Shown here: piece after piece, positions 26,504-35,506 of the stretch
Layout of the letters: every line of letters starts with the position of its first letter
Position numbering within the stretch: the first letter of the stretch is position 1
Origin: Desulfobulbus propionicus
Lineage (GTDB): Bacteria; Desulfobacterota; Desulfobulbia; Desulfobulbales; Desulfobulbaceae
Direction: 5' to 3'
Assembly: GCA_002748735.1 (NCBI GenBank)
Contig: PDTC01000022.1
Span: forward strand, 1 to 64,000
Length of the DNA: 64,000 bases
Made by a program: the position numbers and the translations under genes
Notes under the pieces: generated by a model
Databases searched by the model: none
Told to the model about the DNA's origin: nothing
What the model saw: only the letters and a program-made list of their open reading frames with translations

Positions 26504-27689
26504 TCATGACCTGTGTATCAGCTGCGGTGTCTGCGAGTCTGCCTGCGCCTTTGCGGCCCTGGAGCTTGACGCCGACGGAACCGTCCAGCTTGGCGACACC
26601 TGTACCCTGTGTGGCGCCTGTACCGAGGTCTGTCCGGCAGGGGCCCTGACCATCGAGGAAACAGGGGTCAACAAGCAGGCAGATTTCACGGCCTGGACAG
26701 GGATATGGGTGTTTGCCGAGTGCCGTCATGGCCTGTTGGCACCGGTCAGCTTCGAGCTGCTGGGCATCGGCAGGACATTGGCAGATACCCGCTGTACCTC
26801 GCTGAGCGTGGTGCTCATTGGCAACCGGGTCGGGACTCATGCCCAGGAGCTGATTGCCGCCGGTGCTGACAAGGTCTTTCTTGTTGACCATCCGGAGCTG
26901 GAGCAGTTCCGTGAAGATGTCTATGGCCAGATCCTGGTGGACCTGGTAGAGAAGAATCGCCCCGAGGTGATCCTTGCCGGAGCCACTGCCATTGGACGCT
27001 CGGTGATTCCCATGGCAGCTACCCTGCTCGATGCCGGTCTCACTGCTGACTGTACCCGACTGGAGATCAGGGCTGAAGATGGTATGCTGCTGCAGACCCG
27101 GCCCGCCTTTGGCGGCAACATTATGGCCACCATCGAGTGTCCCCGCTCCAGACCGCAGATGGCAACGGTACGGCCTAAGGTGATGGCGCCTGCCGAGCCG
27201 GATACCTCGCGGACAGGTACGGTGGTCACTGTCGACCCTGCCCCGGAGCTGCTCACCTCGAAGATCGAGGTGCTGGAGTCGGTCCAGAGCGATACCGAGC
27301 AGGTGAATATTCAGGAGGTCGATGCCTTGGTTTCCGGGGGCCGGGGCCTGGAGTCGGAAAAGGGCGTCGCCCTGCTGCAGGAGCTGGCCAAGGAACTGGG
27401 GGCGTCGGTGTCGGCATCGCGGGCAGCCGTGGATGCGGGCTGGTTCTCCTACCCGCACCAGGTCGGGCAGACCGGCAAGACAGTCTGTCCAAAACTCTAT
27501 ATTGCCTGCGGCATCTCCGGCGCTGTCCAGCATGCTGTCGGCATGCAGGCCGCCGAGATCATCGTCGCCATAAACCGTGACCCCAGGGCGCCTATCTTTG
27601 ATATCGCCGACTATGGCATCGTCGGTGACCTGTTCGAGGTGGTGCCACTGCTCACGAAAAAGATACGGGAGGCAAAAAATGCAGCTTGA
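26490..27689 (+). CDS. etfA: Electron transfer flavoprotein alpha subunit with N-terminal 2[4Fe-4S] ferredoxin domain
   Basis: 399 residues. Residues ~1-58 are a ferredoxin domain with two cluster motifs, CISCGVCESAC and CTLCGACTEVCP. The rest is EtfA: an N-terminal domain and a C-terminal FAD domain with GRSVIPMAATLLDAGLTADC and the signature CGISGAVQHAVGM. Ferredoxin-fused EtfA occurs in some anaerobic Etf complexes, for example caffeyl-CoA reductase CarE of Acetobacterium, where electron bifurcation is known. The C-terminus overlaps fabG by 11 bp. Whether this one bifurcates is not visible. Confidence 0.94.
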   Translation: MLKIDHDLCISCGVCESACAFAALELDADGTVQLGDTCTLCGACTEVCPAGALTIEETGVNKQADFTAWTGIWVFAECRHGLLAPVSFELLGIGRTLADTRCTSLSVVLIGNRVGTHAQELIAAGADKVFLVDHPELEQFREDVYGQILVDLVEKNRPEVILAGATAIGRSVIPMAATLLDAGLTADCTRLEIRAEDGMLLQTRPAFGGNIMATIECPRSRPQMATVRPKVMAPAEPDTSRTGTVVTVDPAPELLTSKIEVLESVQSDTEQVNIQEVDALVSGGRGLESEKGVALLQELAKELGASVSASRAAVDAGWFSYPHQVGQTGKTVCPKLYIACGISGAVQHAVGMQAAEIIVAINRDPRAPIFDIADYGIVGDLFEVVPLLTKKIREAKNAA

Positions 27690-28428
27690 AGGCAGGGTAG
27701 CGCTGATCACTGGCGGCAGCCGAGGGATTGGCAGGGCCATCTCTGCACGGTTTGCTGCCATGGGCGCGGTGGTTGCCGTCAACTACGTCGGCAACCATGC
27801 AGCGGCAGAGAAGACCTGCGAGCAGATTCGCGGGCAGGGGGGGACAGCGGTTCCTGTCCGGTTCAATGTCGGCAGCCTCGAAGAGGTGCAGACGGCCCTG
27901 AAAGAGATAACCGCCACCTGCGGCCCTGTGGAGATCCTGGTCAACAATGCCGGTATTACCCGTGATGGCCTGAGCGCCATGCTGAAGGAGGCGGACTGGG
28001 ATAGTGTCCTTGACACCAACCTCAAGGGTGCTTTTCTCTGTTGCAAGGCGGTGATGCGGACCATGATGAAAAAGCGCTGGGGCAGGATTATTAATATCGG
28101 CTCTGTCATCGGCGCAACCGGCAATGCCGGCCAGGTCAACTATGCTGCTGCCAAGGCCGGCCTCACCGGCCTGACCAAATCGCTGGCCAGGGAGCTGGCA
28201 CCCCGGGGGATTACGGTGAACTGCATCGCCCCGGGCTATGTGATTACCGAGATGACAGAACAGCTGAGCGAGGATATCCGTGAAGAGCTGAAAACGCGGA
28301 TACCGCTGGGCACACTCGGGACCCCCGAGCAGATTGCCGCCTGTGCGGCCTTTCTTGCCTCGGAGGATGCCGCCTATGTTACCGGGCAGACCCTTCACGT
28401 TAACGGCGGCATGTACATGGGCAATTAA
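27679..28428 (+). CDS. fabG: 3-oxoacyl-ACP reductase
   Basis: 249 residues. NADPH-dependent SDR-family reductase of the fatty-acid cycle. The cofactor motif TGGSRGIG lies at about residues 10-17. [10 protein letters not shown] matches the FabG consensus, and the catalytic Ser-Tyr-Lys is in INIGSVIG and [11 protein letters not shown] 27679 follows GGGAGG and overlaps etfA. It ends with the typical [11 protein letters not shown]. Confidence 0.94.
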   Translation: MQLEGRVALITGGSRGIGRAISARFAAMGAVVAVNYVGNHAAAEKTCEQIRGQGGTAVPVRFNVGSLEEVQTALKEITATCGPVEILVNNAGITRDGLSAMLKEADWDSVLDTNLKGAFLCCKAVMRTMMKKRWGRIINIGSVIGATGNAGQVNYAAAKAGLTGLTKSLARELAPRGITVNCIAPGYVITEMTEQLSEDIREELKTRIPLGTLGTPEQIAACAAFLASEDAAYVTGQTLHVNGGMYMGN

Positions 28429-28435
28429 CCGTCTG

Positions 28436-28482
28436 GGCAGCCGCGGCTGCCACAGGCAACGGCCGGCATGGAAACCTGCCGG
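28436..28482. promoter_or_regulatory. Palindrome and hairpin between fabG and acpP
   Basis: A perfect 16-bp GC palindrome, GGCAGCCGCGGCTGCC (28436-28451), is followed by a hairpin CCGGCA-N8-TGCCGG (28463-28468/28477-28482) and then ATTTTAT. It could be a partial terminator or a processing/stability element setting the high acpP level. Inference. Confidence 0.4.
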
Positions 28483-28523
28483 CATTTTATGAACAAACGA
28501 ACGAAGAACTCAGGAGAATAACA

Positions 28524-28757
28524 ATGGCCGTAGATGCAAAAATGATCGATATTATTGTGGAGCAGCTCAGCGTCGACAAAGAGAAGGTGGTTCCTGGCGC
28601 AAGCTTTGTGGATGATCTTGGCGCTGATTCACTGGACCAGGTGGAGCTGATCATGGCCATGGAAGAGGAATTTGATGTGGAAATTCCCGATGAGGATGCC
28701 GAAAAGATCATCACTGTCAAGGACGCCATCGAGTATGTGAAGAAAATTCAGGGATAA
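28524..28757 (+). CDS. acpP: Acyl carrier protein
   Basis: 77 residues, standard length and strongly acidic. Carries growing acyl chains on 4'-phosphopantetheine attached to Ser36 in [11 protein letters not shown] good ribosome-binding site (CAGGAGAATAA) precedes the ATG. It lies between fabG and fabF as in many FASII clusters. Confidence 0.97.
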   Translation: MAVDAKMIDIIVEQLSVDKEKVVPGASFVDDLGADSLDQVELIMAMEEEFDVEIPDEDAEKIITVKDAIEYVKKIQG

Positions 28758-28785
28758 TACCCTGGAACGGTAAAAGGATGAAACG

Positions 28786-30027
28786 GTGAAGAGACGGGTC
28801 GTTGTTACCGGGGTCGGCCTGGTCACCCCGCTGGGGACAGGCACTGAAAAGACATGGGAGGCGCTGATCAGCGGAAAAAGCGGTATTGGCCCCATCAGCA
28901 GGTTCGATGCCGACGGGTTTGCCTCGCAGATTGCCGCAGAGGTCCGTGATTTCAACGCCGAGGACTGGTTTGAGAGGAAACAGGCCAAGAACCTCGACCT
29001 CTTTGTCCAGTACGCTGTTGCCGCCGCCGAGATGGCTTGGCAGGACAGTGGCCTGACTATCACCGGGGGCAATGCCGACAGGGTCGGAACCATCACCGGT
29101 TGCGGCCTTGGTGGTCTGCCCACCATCGAGGAGTACCATGGTGTGCTGCTCGACCGCGGCCCCCGGCGGGTGACGCCCTTTTTCATCCCCCGGGTCATCC
29201 CCAATATGCCTTCAGGGCATATCTCCATGCGCCTTGGCTGCAAGGGGGTCAACCTTGCCCTGTCCACCGCCTGCGCTGCCGGGACCCATGCCGTTGGCGA
29301 GGCATATCGGCATATTTGCTACGGCGATTGTGATGCTGTTGTTACCGGCGGCGCCGAGTCGGTGATCAGCCCCCTGGCTGTGGGCGGATTCAGTGCGATG
29401 AAGGCGCTCTCCACCCGTAATGATGATCCCCAGGCAGCTTCCCGGCCTTTTGATCGGGAGCGTGATGGCTTTGTCATCTCCGAAGGGGCCGGCATGCTGA
29501 TTCTCGAAGAGCTGCAGTCGGCACTGCAGCGAGGTGCCACCATCTATGCCGAGATTATCGGGTATGGACAGAGCAGTGATGCCTACCATATCGCGGCGCC
29601 ACCCGATAATGGCGAAGGTGCGGTACGCTGCATGGCCATGGCCATGGCCGATGCCGGTATCGGTGCTCACCAGGTGGAGTATATCAATGCCCACGGGACC
29701 TCGACGCCGGCCAATGACCGTTGTGAAACCATTGCCATCAAAACTGTCTTTGGGGAACATGCCCACAGGCTGGCAATCAGCTCCACCAAGTCGATGACTG
29801 GCCACATGCTCGGCGCTGCCGGGGGCATCGAATCGGTGTTTACCGCCCTGACCCTCCATCACCAGTGCATCCCGCCGACTGTCAACCTGGAACATCCAGA
29901 CCCGGACTGCGACCTGGACTATGTCCCGAAAACCGCCCGCAGGCAGGAGGTGGAGGTGGCCTTGTCCAACTCCTTTGGCTTTGGCGGCACCAACGCAACG
30001 ATCGTCATGCGTCGTTTTTCATCGTAA
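28786..30027 (+). CDS. fabF: 3-oxoacyl-ACP synthase II
   Basis: 413 residues. Elongating condensing enzyme of FASII. The catalytic Cys is in STACAAGTHAVGEA and the two His are in INAHGTSTP and KSMTGHMLGAAG. GTG start at 28786, preceded by AAAAGGATG. It is the last fatty-acid gene of the cluster; fabD, fabZ and any fabI/K/L/V are missing here. Confidence 0.96.
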   Translation: MKRRVVVTGVGLVTPLGTGTEKTWEALISGKSGIGPISRFDADGFASQIAAEVRDFNAEDWFERKQAKNLDLFVQYAVAAAEMAWQDSGLTITGGNADRVGTITGCGLGGLPTIEEYHGVLLDRGPRRVTPFFIPRVIPNMPSGHISMRLGCKGVNLALSTACAAGTHAVGEAYRHICYGDCDAVVTGGAESVISPLAVGGFSAMKALSTRNDDPQAASRPFDRERDGFVISEGAGMLILEELQSALQRGATIYAEIIGYGQSSDAYHIAAPPDNGEGAVRCMAMAMADAGIGAHQVEYINAHGTSTPANDRCETIAIKTVFGEHAHRLAISSTKSMTGHMLGAAGGIESVFTALTLHHQCIPPTVNLEHPDPDCDLDYVPKTARRQEVEVALSNSFGFGGTNATIVMRRFSS

Positions 30028-30044
30028 CCCACAGGAGGCCTGCC

Positions 30045-30470
30045 ATGCACGTTGCCATCGGCAGTGATCATGGGGGATATGCCCTGAAAACGCAGGTGGC
30101 CGAGTGGCTCACCGCCATGGGGCATACTGTCGAAGATCTTGGCTGCTTTGCTGAACATTCCGTGGATTATCCGGAGTTTGCAGCAGCAGTCTGTGATGCC
30201 GTGGTTGATGGACGTTGCCACCGTGGTATCCTGATCTGCGGCACAGGCATTGGCATGTCCATGGCCGCCAACCGCAGGGCCGGGATACGGGCGGCCCTCT
30301 GCCATGAGGCCTGTACCAGCCGTCTCAGCAGAGAGCATAACGACGCCAATGTGCTGTGCCTGGGGGCCCGGGTGCTTGGCCCCGAGGTGGCCCGCGACAT
30401 CGTGACAACCTGGATGCAGTCAGCCTTTGCCGGTGGCCGTCATGTCCGGCGTATTCAGGCCTTTGACTGA
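30045..30470 (+). CDS. rpiB: Ribose-5-phosphate isomerase B
   Basis: 141 residues. Isomerises ribose 5-phosphate and ribulose 5-phosphate. Begins MHVAIGSDHGGYALK, and the active-site Cys is in GILICGTGIGMSMAANR. The ATG follows AGGAGG; the far longer upstream open frame lies over fabF and is spurious. It often precedes glyA, as here, giving the order fabF-rpiB-glyA-nrdR-ribD. Confidence 0.95.
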   Translation: MHVAIGSDHGGYALKTQVAEWLTAMGHTVEDLGCFAEHSVDYPEFAAAVCDAVVDGRCHRGILICGTGIGMSMAANRRAGIRAALCHEACTSRLSREHNDANVLCLGARVLGPEVARDIVTTWMQSAFAGGRHVRRIQAFD

Positions 30471-30536
30471 AAGGCAACCAGAGACGGCAGTTGCTTACCG
30501 GTGCTTTTGCACCATAATGCCTCAGGAATAACGGAT

Positions 30537-31802
30537 ATGGTTGTGTTGCACAAGCAGGACCCTGCCGTTTTTGCCAGCCTCTGCCGGGAGCTGGAGCGAC
30601 AGACAGACCAGCTCGAGCTGATCGCCTCGGAGAACAGCGTTTCTCCAGCCGTGCTCGAGGCCCAGGGCTCGATTTTTACCAACAAGTATGCGGAAGGCTA
30701 TCCTGGGCGTAGGTACTACAACGGCTGCCAGTTTACCGATGAGGTGGAACGGCTTGCCATTGCGCGGGCCAAGACCCTGTTTCATGCCGAGTATGCCAAT
30801 GTTCAGCCGCATTCAGGCAGCCAGGCCAACATGGCAGCCTATTTTGCCCTGCTTAAACCCGGTGACACGGTGCTGGGCATGGACCTTGCCCATGGCGGCC
30901 ACCTGACCCACGGCTCTCCGGTGAGTTTTTCCGGCAAGCTCTATCGTTTTGTCGCCTACGGTGTGCACCCGGACAGTGAGCGCCTCGACATGGATGCCGT
31001 TGAGGATCTTGCCCTGAAAGAGCGGCCAAAGCTGATAGTTGTCGGTGCCAGTGCCTATCCCCGCATCTATGACTTTGCCAGGTTCAGGGCAATAGCCGAC
31101 AAGGTTGGCGCTGCCCTCATGGTCGATATGGCCCATTTTGCCGGACTGGTGGCCGCCGGGGTGCATCCTTCGCCTGTCCCCTATGCCGACGTTGTCACCT
31201 CGACAACCCATAAAACCCTGCGCGGTCCCCGGGGCGGGCTGATCCTTGCCAGGGAAGCATACGCAAGACAGCTCAGTGCTGCCATATTTCCCGGTATTCA
31301 GGGTGGCCCCTGCATCCATATTATCGCGGCCAAGGCCGTTGCCCTGCAGGAGGCCCTGAGCCCCGATTTCGTCACCTATCAGCGGCAGGTCGTAAAAAAT
31401 ACGGCAGAACTGGGGGCCCAGCTTGTCGAGCGTGGCTATCGCCTGGTCTCCGGCGGTACTGACAATCATCTCCTGCTGGTGGACCTGACCTCCAGACAGG
31501 TCACCGGTCAGGAGGCTGCTGACCTGCTGGAAGAGGCCGGATTGACGGTCAACAAGAACGCCATCCCCTTTGATCCGAGGCCGCCTGCAACGACCTCAGG
31601 GATCCGCCTCGGCACGGCAGCGATCACCACTCGCGGCCTTGCCGAGGCGCAAATGAAGGAGATCGCCACCTGGATAGACCGGGTGCTCACCAGCCGCTCG
31701 CCCCGGGAAAATGCTGTCATCAGAGAGGAGGTCAGAGAGATGTGTGCGCAATATCCTTTGTACAGGGAGCTGGCCGCTGAGCTCGGGCAGGCAGGGGTAT
31801 GA
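30537..31802 (+). CDS. glyA: Serine hydroxymethyltransferase
   Basis: 421 residues. PLP enzyme converting serine plus THF to glycine plus 5,10-methylene-THF; feeds the same C1 pool as fhs. Typical blocks are [35 protein letters not shown] and the PLP lysine in [15 protein letters not shown] 30537 is used; a GTG at 30501 is possible but less likely. The stop overlaps nrdR by 4 bp. Confidence 0.96.
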   Translation: MVVLHKQDPAVFASLCRELERQTDQLELIASENSVSPAVLEAQGSIFTNKYAEGYPGRRYYNGCQFTDEVERLAIARAKTLFHAEYANVQPHSGSQANMAAYFALLKPGDTVLGMDLAHGGHLTHGSPVSFSGKLYRFVAYGVHPDSERLDMDAVEDLALKERPKLIVVGASAYPRIYDFARFRAIADKVGAALMVDMAHFAGLVAAGVHPSPVPYADVVTSTTHKTLRGPRGGLILAREAYARQLSAAIFPGIQGGPCIHIIAAKAVALQEALSPDFVTYQRQVVKNTAELGAQLVERGYRLVSGGTDNHLLLVDLTSRQVTGQEAADLLEEAGLTVNKNAIPFDPRPPATTSGIRLGTAAITTRGLAEAQMKEIATWIDRVLTSRSPRENAVIREEVREMCAQYPLYRELAAELGQAGV

Positions 31803-32269
31803 AGTGTCCCTACTGCGACCAGCTCGATAACCGTGTCATTGACTCCCGGCTGAACAAGGACAAGACTATCACCCGCAGACGCAGGGTCTGTGCCGCCTGT
31901 GACCAGCGCTTCACCACCTATGAGCGCATTGAGTTGATGCTGCCCATGCTGGTGAAAAAGGACGGTCGCCGCGAACCCTGGGATCGTGGCAAGATGGTCT
32001 CTGGTCTCGAAAAGGCCTGTGAGAAGCTCACGGTGAGCGTCACGGAAATCGATACCTTTGTCGACGCCATCGAGCAGAAACTTCAGGACTGGAGTGGCAA
32101 GGAGATTGCCACCACCCAGATCGGCGAGTGGGTGATGGAGGCACTGCCCCGCCTCAACGAGGTTGCCTATGTCCGGTTTGCCTCGGTGTACCGGGAATTT
32201 CGCGATGTGAACGAGTTCATGGACGAGCTGAAATCGTTTATCGGCGAGCGGGTGCAGGAGCATAAATGA
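31799..32269 (+). CDS. nrdR: NrdR transcriptional repressor of ribonucleotide reductase genes
   Basis: 156 residues, normal length. A zinc ribbon with C3, C6, C31 and C34 (MKCPYC...CAAC) is followed by an ATP-cone that senses ATP/dATP. The conserved TRRRRVC and RFTTYERIE are present. It overlaps glyA and ribD by 4 bp on each side, as in the common glyA-nrdR-ribD order. I noticed no NrdR-box pair in this window. Confidence 0.96.
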   Translation: MKCPYCDQLDNRVIDSRLNKDKTITRRRRVCAACDQRFTTYERIELMLPMLVKKDGRREPWDRGKMVSGLEKACEKLTVSVTEIDTFVDAIEQKLQDWSGKEIATTQIGEWVMEALPRLNEVAYVRFASVYREFRDVNEFMDELKSFIGERVQEHK

Positions 32270-33378
32270 GTGGCGCCTCCCACGACGAGCGCTTCATGGA
32301 GCTGGCCCTGGCCGAGGCCCGCAAGGGTGCCGGCCGCACCTCGCCCAACCCCCTGGTCGGGGCAGTTATCGTCTGCGATGACCAGGTCGTTGCCAGGGGG
32401 TATCATCACCGCGCCGGGAGTGCCCATGCCGAGATCAATGCCCTTGCCGAGGCCGGTCCGGCTGCTGTTGGCGCAACCCTGTATGTCACCCTCGAACCCT
32501 GCAACCATACCGGCCGCACCCCTCCCTGTTCCGAGGCGATCATCACCAGTGGTATTCGTCGGGTAGTCTTCGGGCTGCGTGACCCCAACCCTCTGGCCGG
32601 TGGCGGTGTGGAACGGCTCAGGCAGGCCGGTCTTGACGTGCATGGCCCGGTGCTGGAGTCTCGCTGCCGCGAGTTGAACTTTCCCTTTCTCAAGCATGTC
32701 GCCACTGGCCTGCCCTGGGTAATCATGAAGGCCGGCATGAGCCTGGATGGTCGTATCAGTTACCGGCAGGGCAGCGGCGGTGCCATCACCGGTCCTGCTG
32801 CCCATGAGCGGGTCCATCAGATACGCGATGTCGCTGATGCTCTACTTGTTGGCCGTGGCACAGTGGCGGCTGATAATCCCAGCCTGACAACGCGCCTACC
32901 CGGGGGTGCTGGTGGCCGTGATCCCCTTCGGGTTATCCTCGACACCAGGCTGCGACTTTCCCCTGAGGCCCGACTCCTGCACCAGGAGTCATCAGCGCCT
33001 ACCTGGGTATTCTGTGGCGAAGCAGCGCCTGCTGAGCGGGCAGCGGCACTGAGTGCCCAGGGTGCGGTTGTCCACCGGGTTGCCACTTCGGCAAACGGCC
33101 TTGATCTTGGCGCTGTCTTCCGGAAACTTGGCAGCGCAGGGATACAGTCGGTGCTCGTCGAGGGTGGTGCTGCCGTCCATGGCGCTATGCTTCGTGAAGG
33201 CCTTGTTGATCAGGCCATGCTCTTTCTTGCCCCGTTCTTCATCGGTGAGGCCGGTACTCCCCTGATTCGCGGCGCACTGAGTCCTTCCCCGGAAGCCGTC
33301 TTACCAGCCCTCCGGGATGTCAGGGTTGAGCAGGTTGGTGACGACCTGCTGGTCACTGGGCTGATCCGTCGGCCCTGA
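32266..33378 (+). CDS. ribD: Bifunctional riboflavin-specific deaminase/reductase
   Basis: 370 residues. Second and third steps of riboflavin synthesis. The N-terminal deaminase has the zinc motif HAEINALAEAG and PCNHTGRTPPC. The C-terminal reductase begins near KAGMSLDGRIS and contains VEGGAAVHGAML. ATG overlaps nrdR. No ribE/ribBA/ribH follow; instead the R2 repeat array begins directly after the stop, so the usual rib operon is interrupted or ends here. Confidence 0.95.
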   Translation: MSGASHDERFMELALAEARKGAGRTSPNPLVGAVIVCDDQVVARGYHHRAGSAHAEINALAEAGPAAVGATLYVTLEPCNHTGRTPPCSEAIITSGIRRVVFGLRDPNPLAGGGVERLRQAGLDVHGPVLESRCRELNFPFLKHVATGLPWVIMKAGMSLDGRISYRQGSGGAITGPAAHERVHQIRDVADALLVGRGTVAADNPSLTTRLPGGAGGRDPLRVILDTRLRLSPEARLLHQESSAPTWVFCGEAAPAERAAALSAQGAVVHRVATSANGLDLGAVFRKLGSAGIQSVLVEGGAAVHGAMLREGLVDQAMLFLAPFFIGEAGTPLIRGALSPSPEAVLPALRDVRVEQVGDDLLVTGLIRRP

Positions 33379-33515
33379 AGCTGGTTGGCCGATGGCCCAG
33401 CTTTCTGGATGCCGGCCTTCGCCGGAATGACAGAGAGGGGTGGCGCAATGTCGGGTGTAGTGAACGAGGCCACAGTGCCGTCATCCCGGGCCTGGATCCA
33501 GAAAAGGCGGCCAAC
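33379..33515. repeat. Repeat array R2, left unit (before the GIY-YIG gene)
   Basis: One degenerate unit: hairpin A (GGATGCCGGCCTTCGCCGG) at about 33408, a long spacer including a GTAGTGAACGAGGCCACAG segment seen again in the main array, and a damaged hairpin B. It starts immediately after ribD and lies 40 bp from the GIY-YIG start. Confidence 0.85.
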
Positions 33516-33554
33516 CCTGCAAGTATTTGCAACCCCCTATCCACGATTGTCAAA

Positions 33555-33842
33555 ATGAAGCAGCCCGCCGTGTATATCCTGGCCAGCAAGAAAAATGGGA
33601 CACTCTATGTTGGTGTGACATCGAATCTTGCCAAACGGGTCTGGGAGCACAAAAACGATGTTGGTAAAGGGTTTACCCGTCGATACCAGGTACACCGCCT
33701 GGTCTGGTACGAAGTACACGAAGGTATGGAAGCGGCCATTACCAGGGAAAAACGGATAAAAGGCTGGCAACGGAAGTGGAAAATTGCATTGATAGAACAA
33801 CAGAATCCGGACTGGGTTGACCTGTATGACACACTGGTTTGA
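33555..33842 (+). CDS. Single-domain GIY-YIG nuclease (COG2827/UPF0213-like)
   Basis: 95 residues. Stand-alone GIY-YIG endonuclease domain; biological role of this small family is not established. The two motifs are VYILAS (GIY) and TLYVGVTSN (YIG). The conserved Arg (KRVWEHK) and the metal-binding Glu (AITREKRIKGW) follow. It ends with the family's NPDWVDLY. No clear ribosome-binding site precedes the ATG. The gene is embedded in array R2, with repeat units 40 bp on both sides, which suggests a link to the repeats (see findings). Confidence 0.9.
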   Translation: MKQPAVYILASKKNGTLYVGVTSNLAKRVWEHKNDVGKGFTRRYQVHRLVWYEVHEGMEAAITREKRIKGWQRKWKIALIEQQNPDWVDLYDTLV

Positions 33843-33874
33843 TGGAGGGAAAAAGTACTGCCAGCGTGTTAAAG

Positions 33875-35350
33875 GGATTTCCTGGATGCCGGCTTTCGCC
33901 GGAATGACAAATTGCTGTCATCCCGGGCTTGACCCGGGATCCATAAAGGTTGGGGCTTACCGGAAAGTTTCGCTTCCCTGGATGCCGGCTTTCGCCGGAA
34001 TGACAAGAGAAGTGCCACAATGACGCAGCATCGTCATCCCGGGCTTGACCCGGGATCCATAAAGGTCGGGGCTTTGCCGGGAACTTCCGTTTCCTGGATG
34101 CCGGCCTTCGCCGGAATGACAAGAGAGGTGGCGGAATGTCGAGTGTAGTGAACGAGGGCACAGTGCTGTCATCCCGGGCTTGACCCGGGATCCATAAAGG
34201 TTGGGGCCTTACCGGGAAGTTCGGTTTCCCTGGATTCCGGCTTTCGCCGGAATGACAGAGGGGTGCCACAATGACGCAGTGCCGTCATCCCGGGCTTGAC
34301 CCGGGATCCATAACGGTTGGGCCTTACCGGGAACTTCCGCTTCCCTGGATGCCGGCTTTCGCCGGAATGACGAATTGCTGTCATCCCGGGCTTGCCCCGG
34401 GATCCAGAAAAGGTTGGGGCTTTGCCGGGAACTTCCGCTTCCTGGATGCCGGCTTTCGCCGGAATGACAGAGAAGTGTGGCGAGGGCAGCATCGTCATCC
34501 CGGGCTTGACCCGGGATCCATAAAGGTTGGGGCGTTACCGGGAAGTTCGGCTTCCCTGGATTCCGGCTTTCGCCGGAATGACGCAGTGCTGTCATCCCGG
34601 GCCTGACCCGGGATCCAGAAAGGTTGGGCCTTACCGGGAAGTTCCGTTTTCTGGATTCCGGCCTTCGCCGGAATGACAAGAGAAGTGCCACAATGACGCA
34701 GTGTCGTCATCCCGGGCTTGCCCCGGGATCCATAAAGGTTGGGGCGTTACCGGAAAGTTCCGCTTCCCTGGATTCCGGCTTTCGCCGGAATGACGAATTG
34801 CTGTCATCCCGGGCCTGACCCGGGATCCATAAAGGTTGGGGCTTACCGGGAAGTTCGGCTTCCCTGGATTCCGGCTTTCGCCGGAATGACAGAGAGAGGT
34901 GCCACAATGACGAATTGTCGTCATCCCGGGCTTGCCCCGGGATCCATAAAAGGTCGGGCGGGGCCTTACCGGGAAGTTCGGCTTCCTGGATTCCGGCCTT
35001 CGCCGGAATGACAAATTGCTGTCATCCCGGGCTTGCCCCGGGATCCATAGAGGTTGGGGCCTTACCGGGAAGTTCAGCTTCCTGGATTCCGGCTTTCGCC
35101 GGAATGACGAATTGTCGTCATCCCGGGCTTGACCCGGGATCCATAGAGGTCGGGACGTTATCGGAAAGTTCGGCTTCTCTGGATGCCGGCTTTCGCCGGA
35201 ATGACAGAGAGGGGTAGCGGAATGTCGGGTGTGGTGAACGAGGCCACAGCATCGTCATCCCGGGCTTGCCCCGGGATCCATAGAGATTGGGCCTTACCGG
35301 AAAGTTCCGCTTCCTGGATGCCGGCTTGCCCCGGAATGACAGAGAGCTGT
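33875..35350. repeat. Repeat array R2, main block
   Basis: Roughly 13 tandem units of 95-135 bp fill nearly all of the 1.66 kb between the GIY-YIG gene and the first DUF1566 gene. Each unit has hairpin B (CATCCCGGGCTTGACCCGGG), a linker (GGTTGGGGCCTTACCGGGAA), hairpin A (GGATTCCGGCTTTCGCCGGA) and a variable spacer. Stem positions vary in compensating fashion (CTTGACC/CTTGCCC, TTCC/TGCC). Some spacers hold a longer GTAGTGAACGAGG segment. All reading frames here are repeat artefacts. About 150 AT-rich bp then lead to an AAGGAGG site. Confidence 0.95.
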
Positions 35351-35506
35351 CGGAATGACAAAGGGGGGCGTCCTGTTCTTGATAGCTGGAGATATACAAA
35401 AATATCGAAAAGTTAAATGTCATACTCTTTTACTTTTGCCCGTTGATCTGCTACGCTGACACATAAGACTATTTTTTTCCTGCATACTCTGCACAAGGAG
35501 GGTTTT

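Noticed and set aside
33875-35350. CRISPR array
   Set aside because: Units are ~100 bp with two internal hairpins and related spacers; there are no 25-45-bp repeats with unique spacers and no cas genes.
33739-35423. Many open frames of 60-180 codons on both strands in the repeat blocks (also 4743-5104 and 40130-40874), reading peptides such as SFRRKPESR
   Set aside because: They are translations of the hairpin repeats, recur in every frame and on both strands, and have no ribosome-binding sites.
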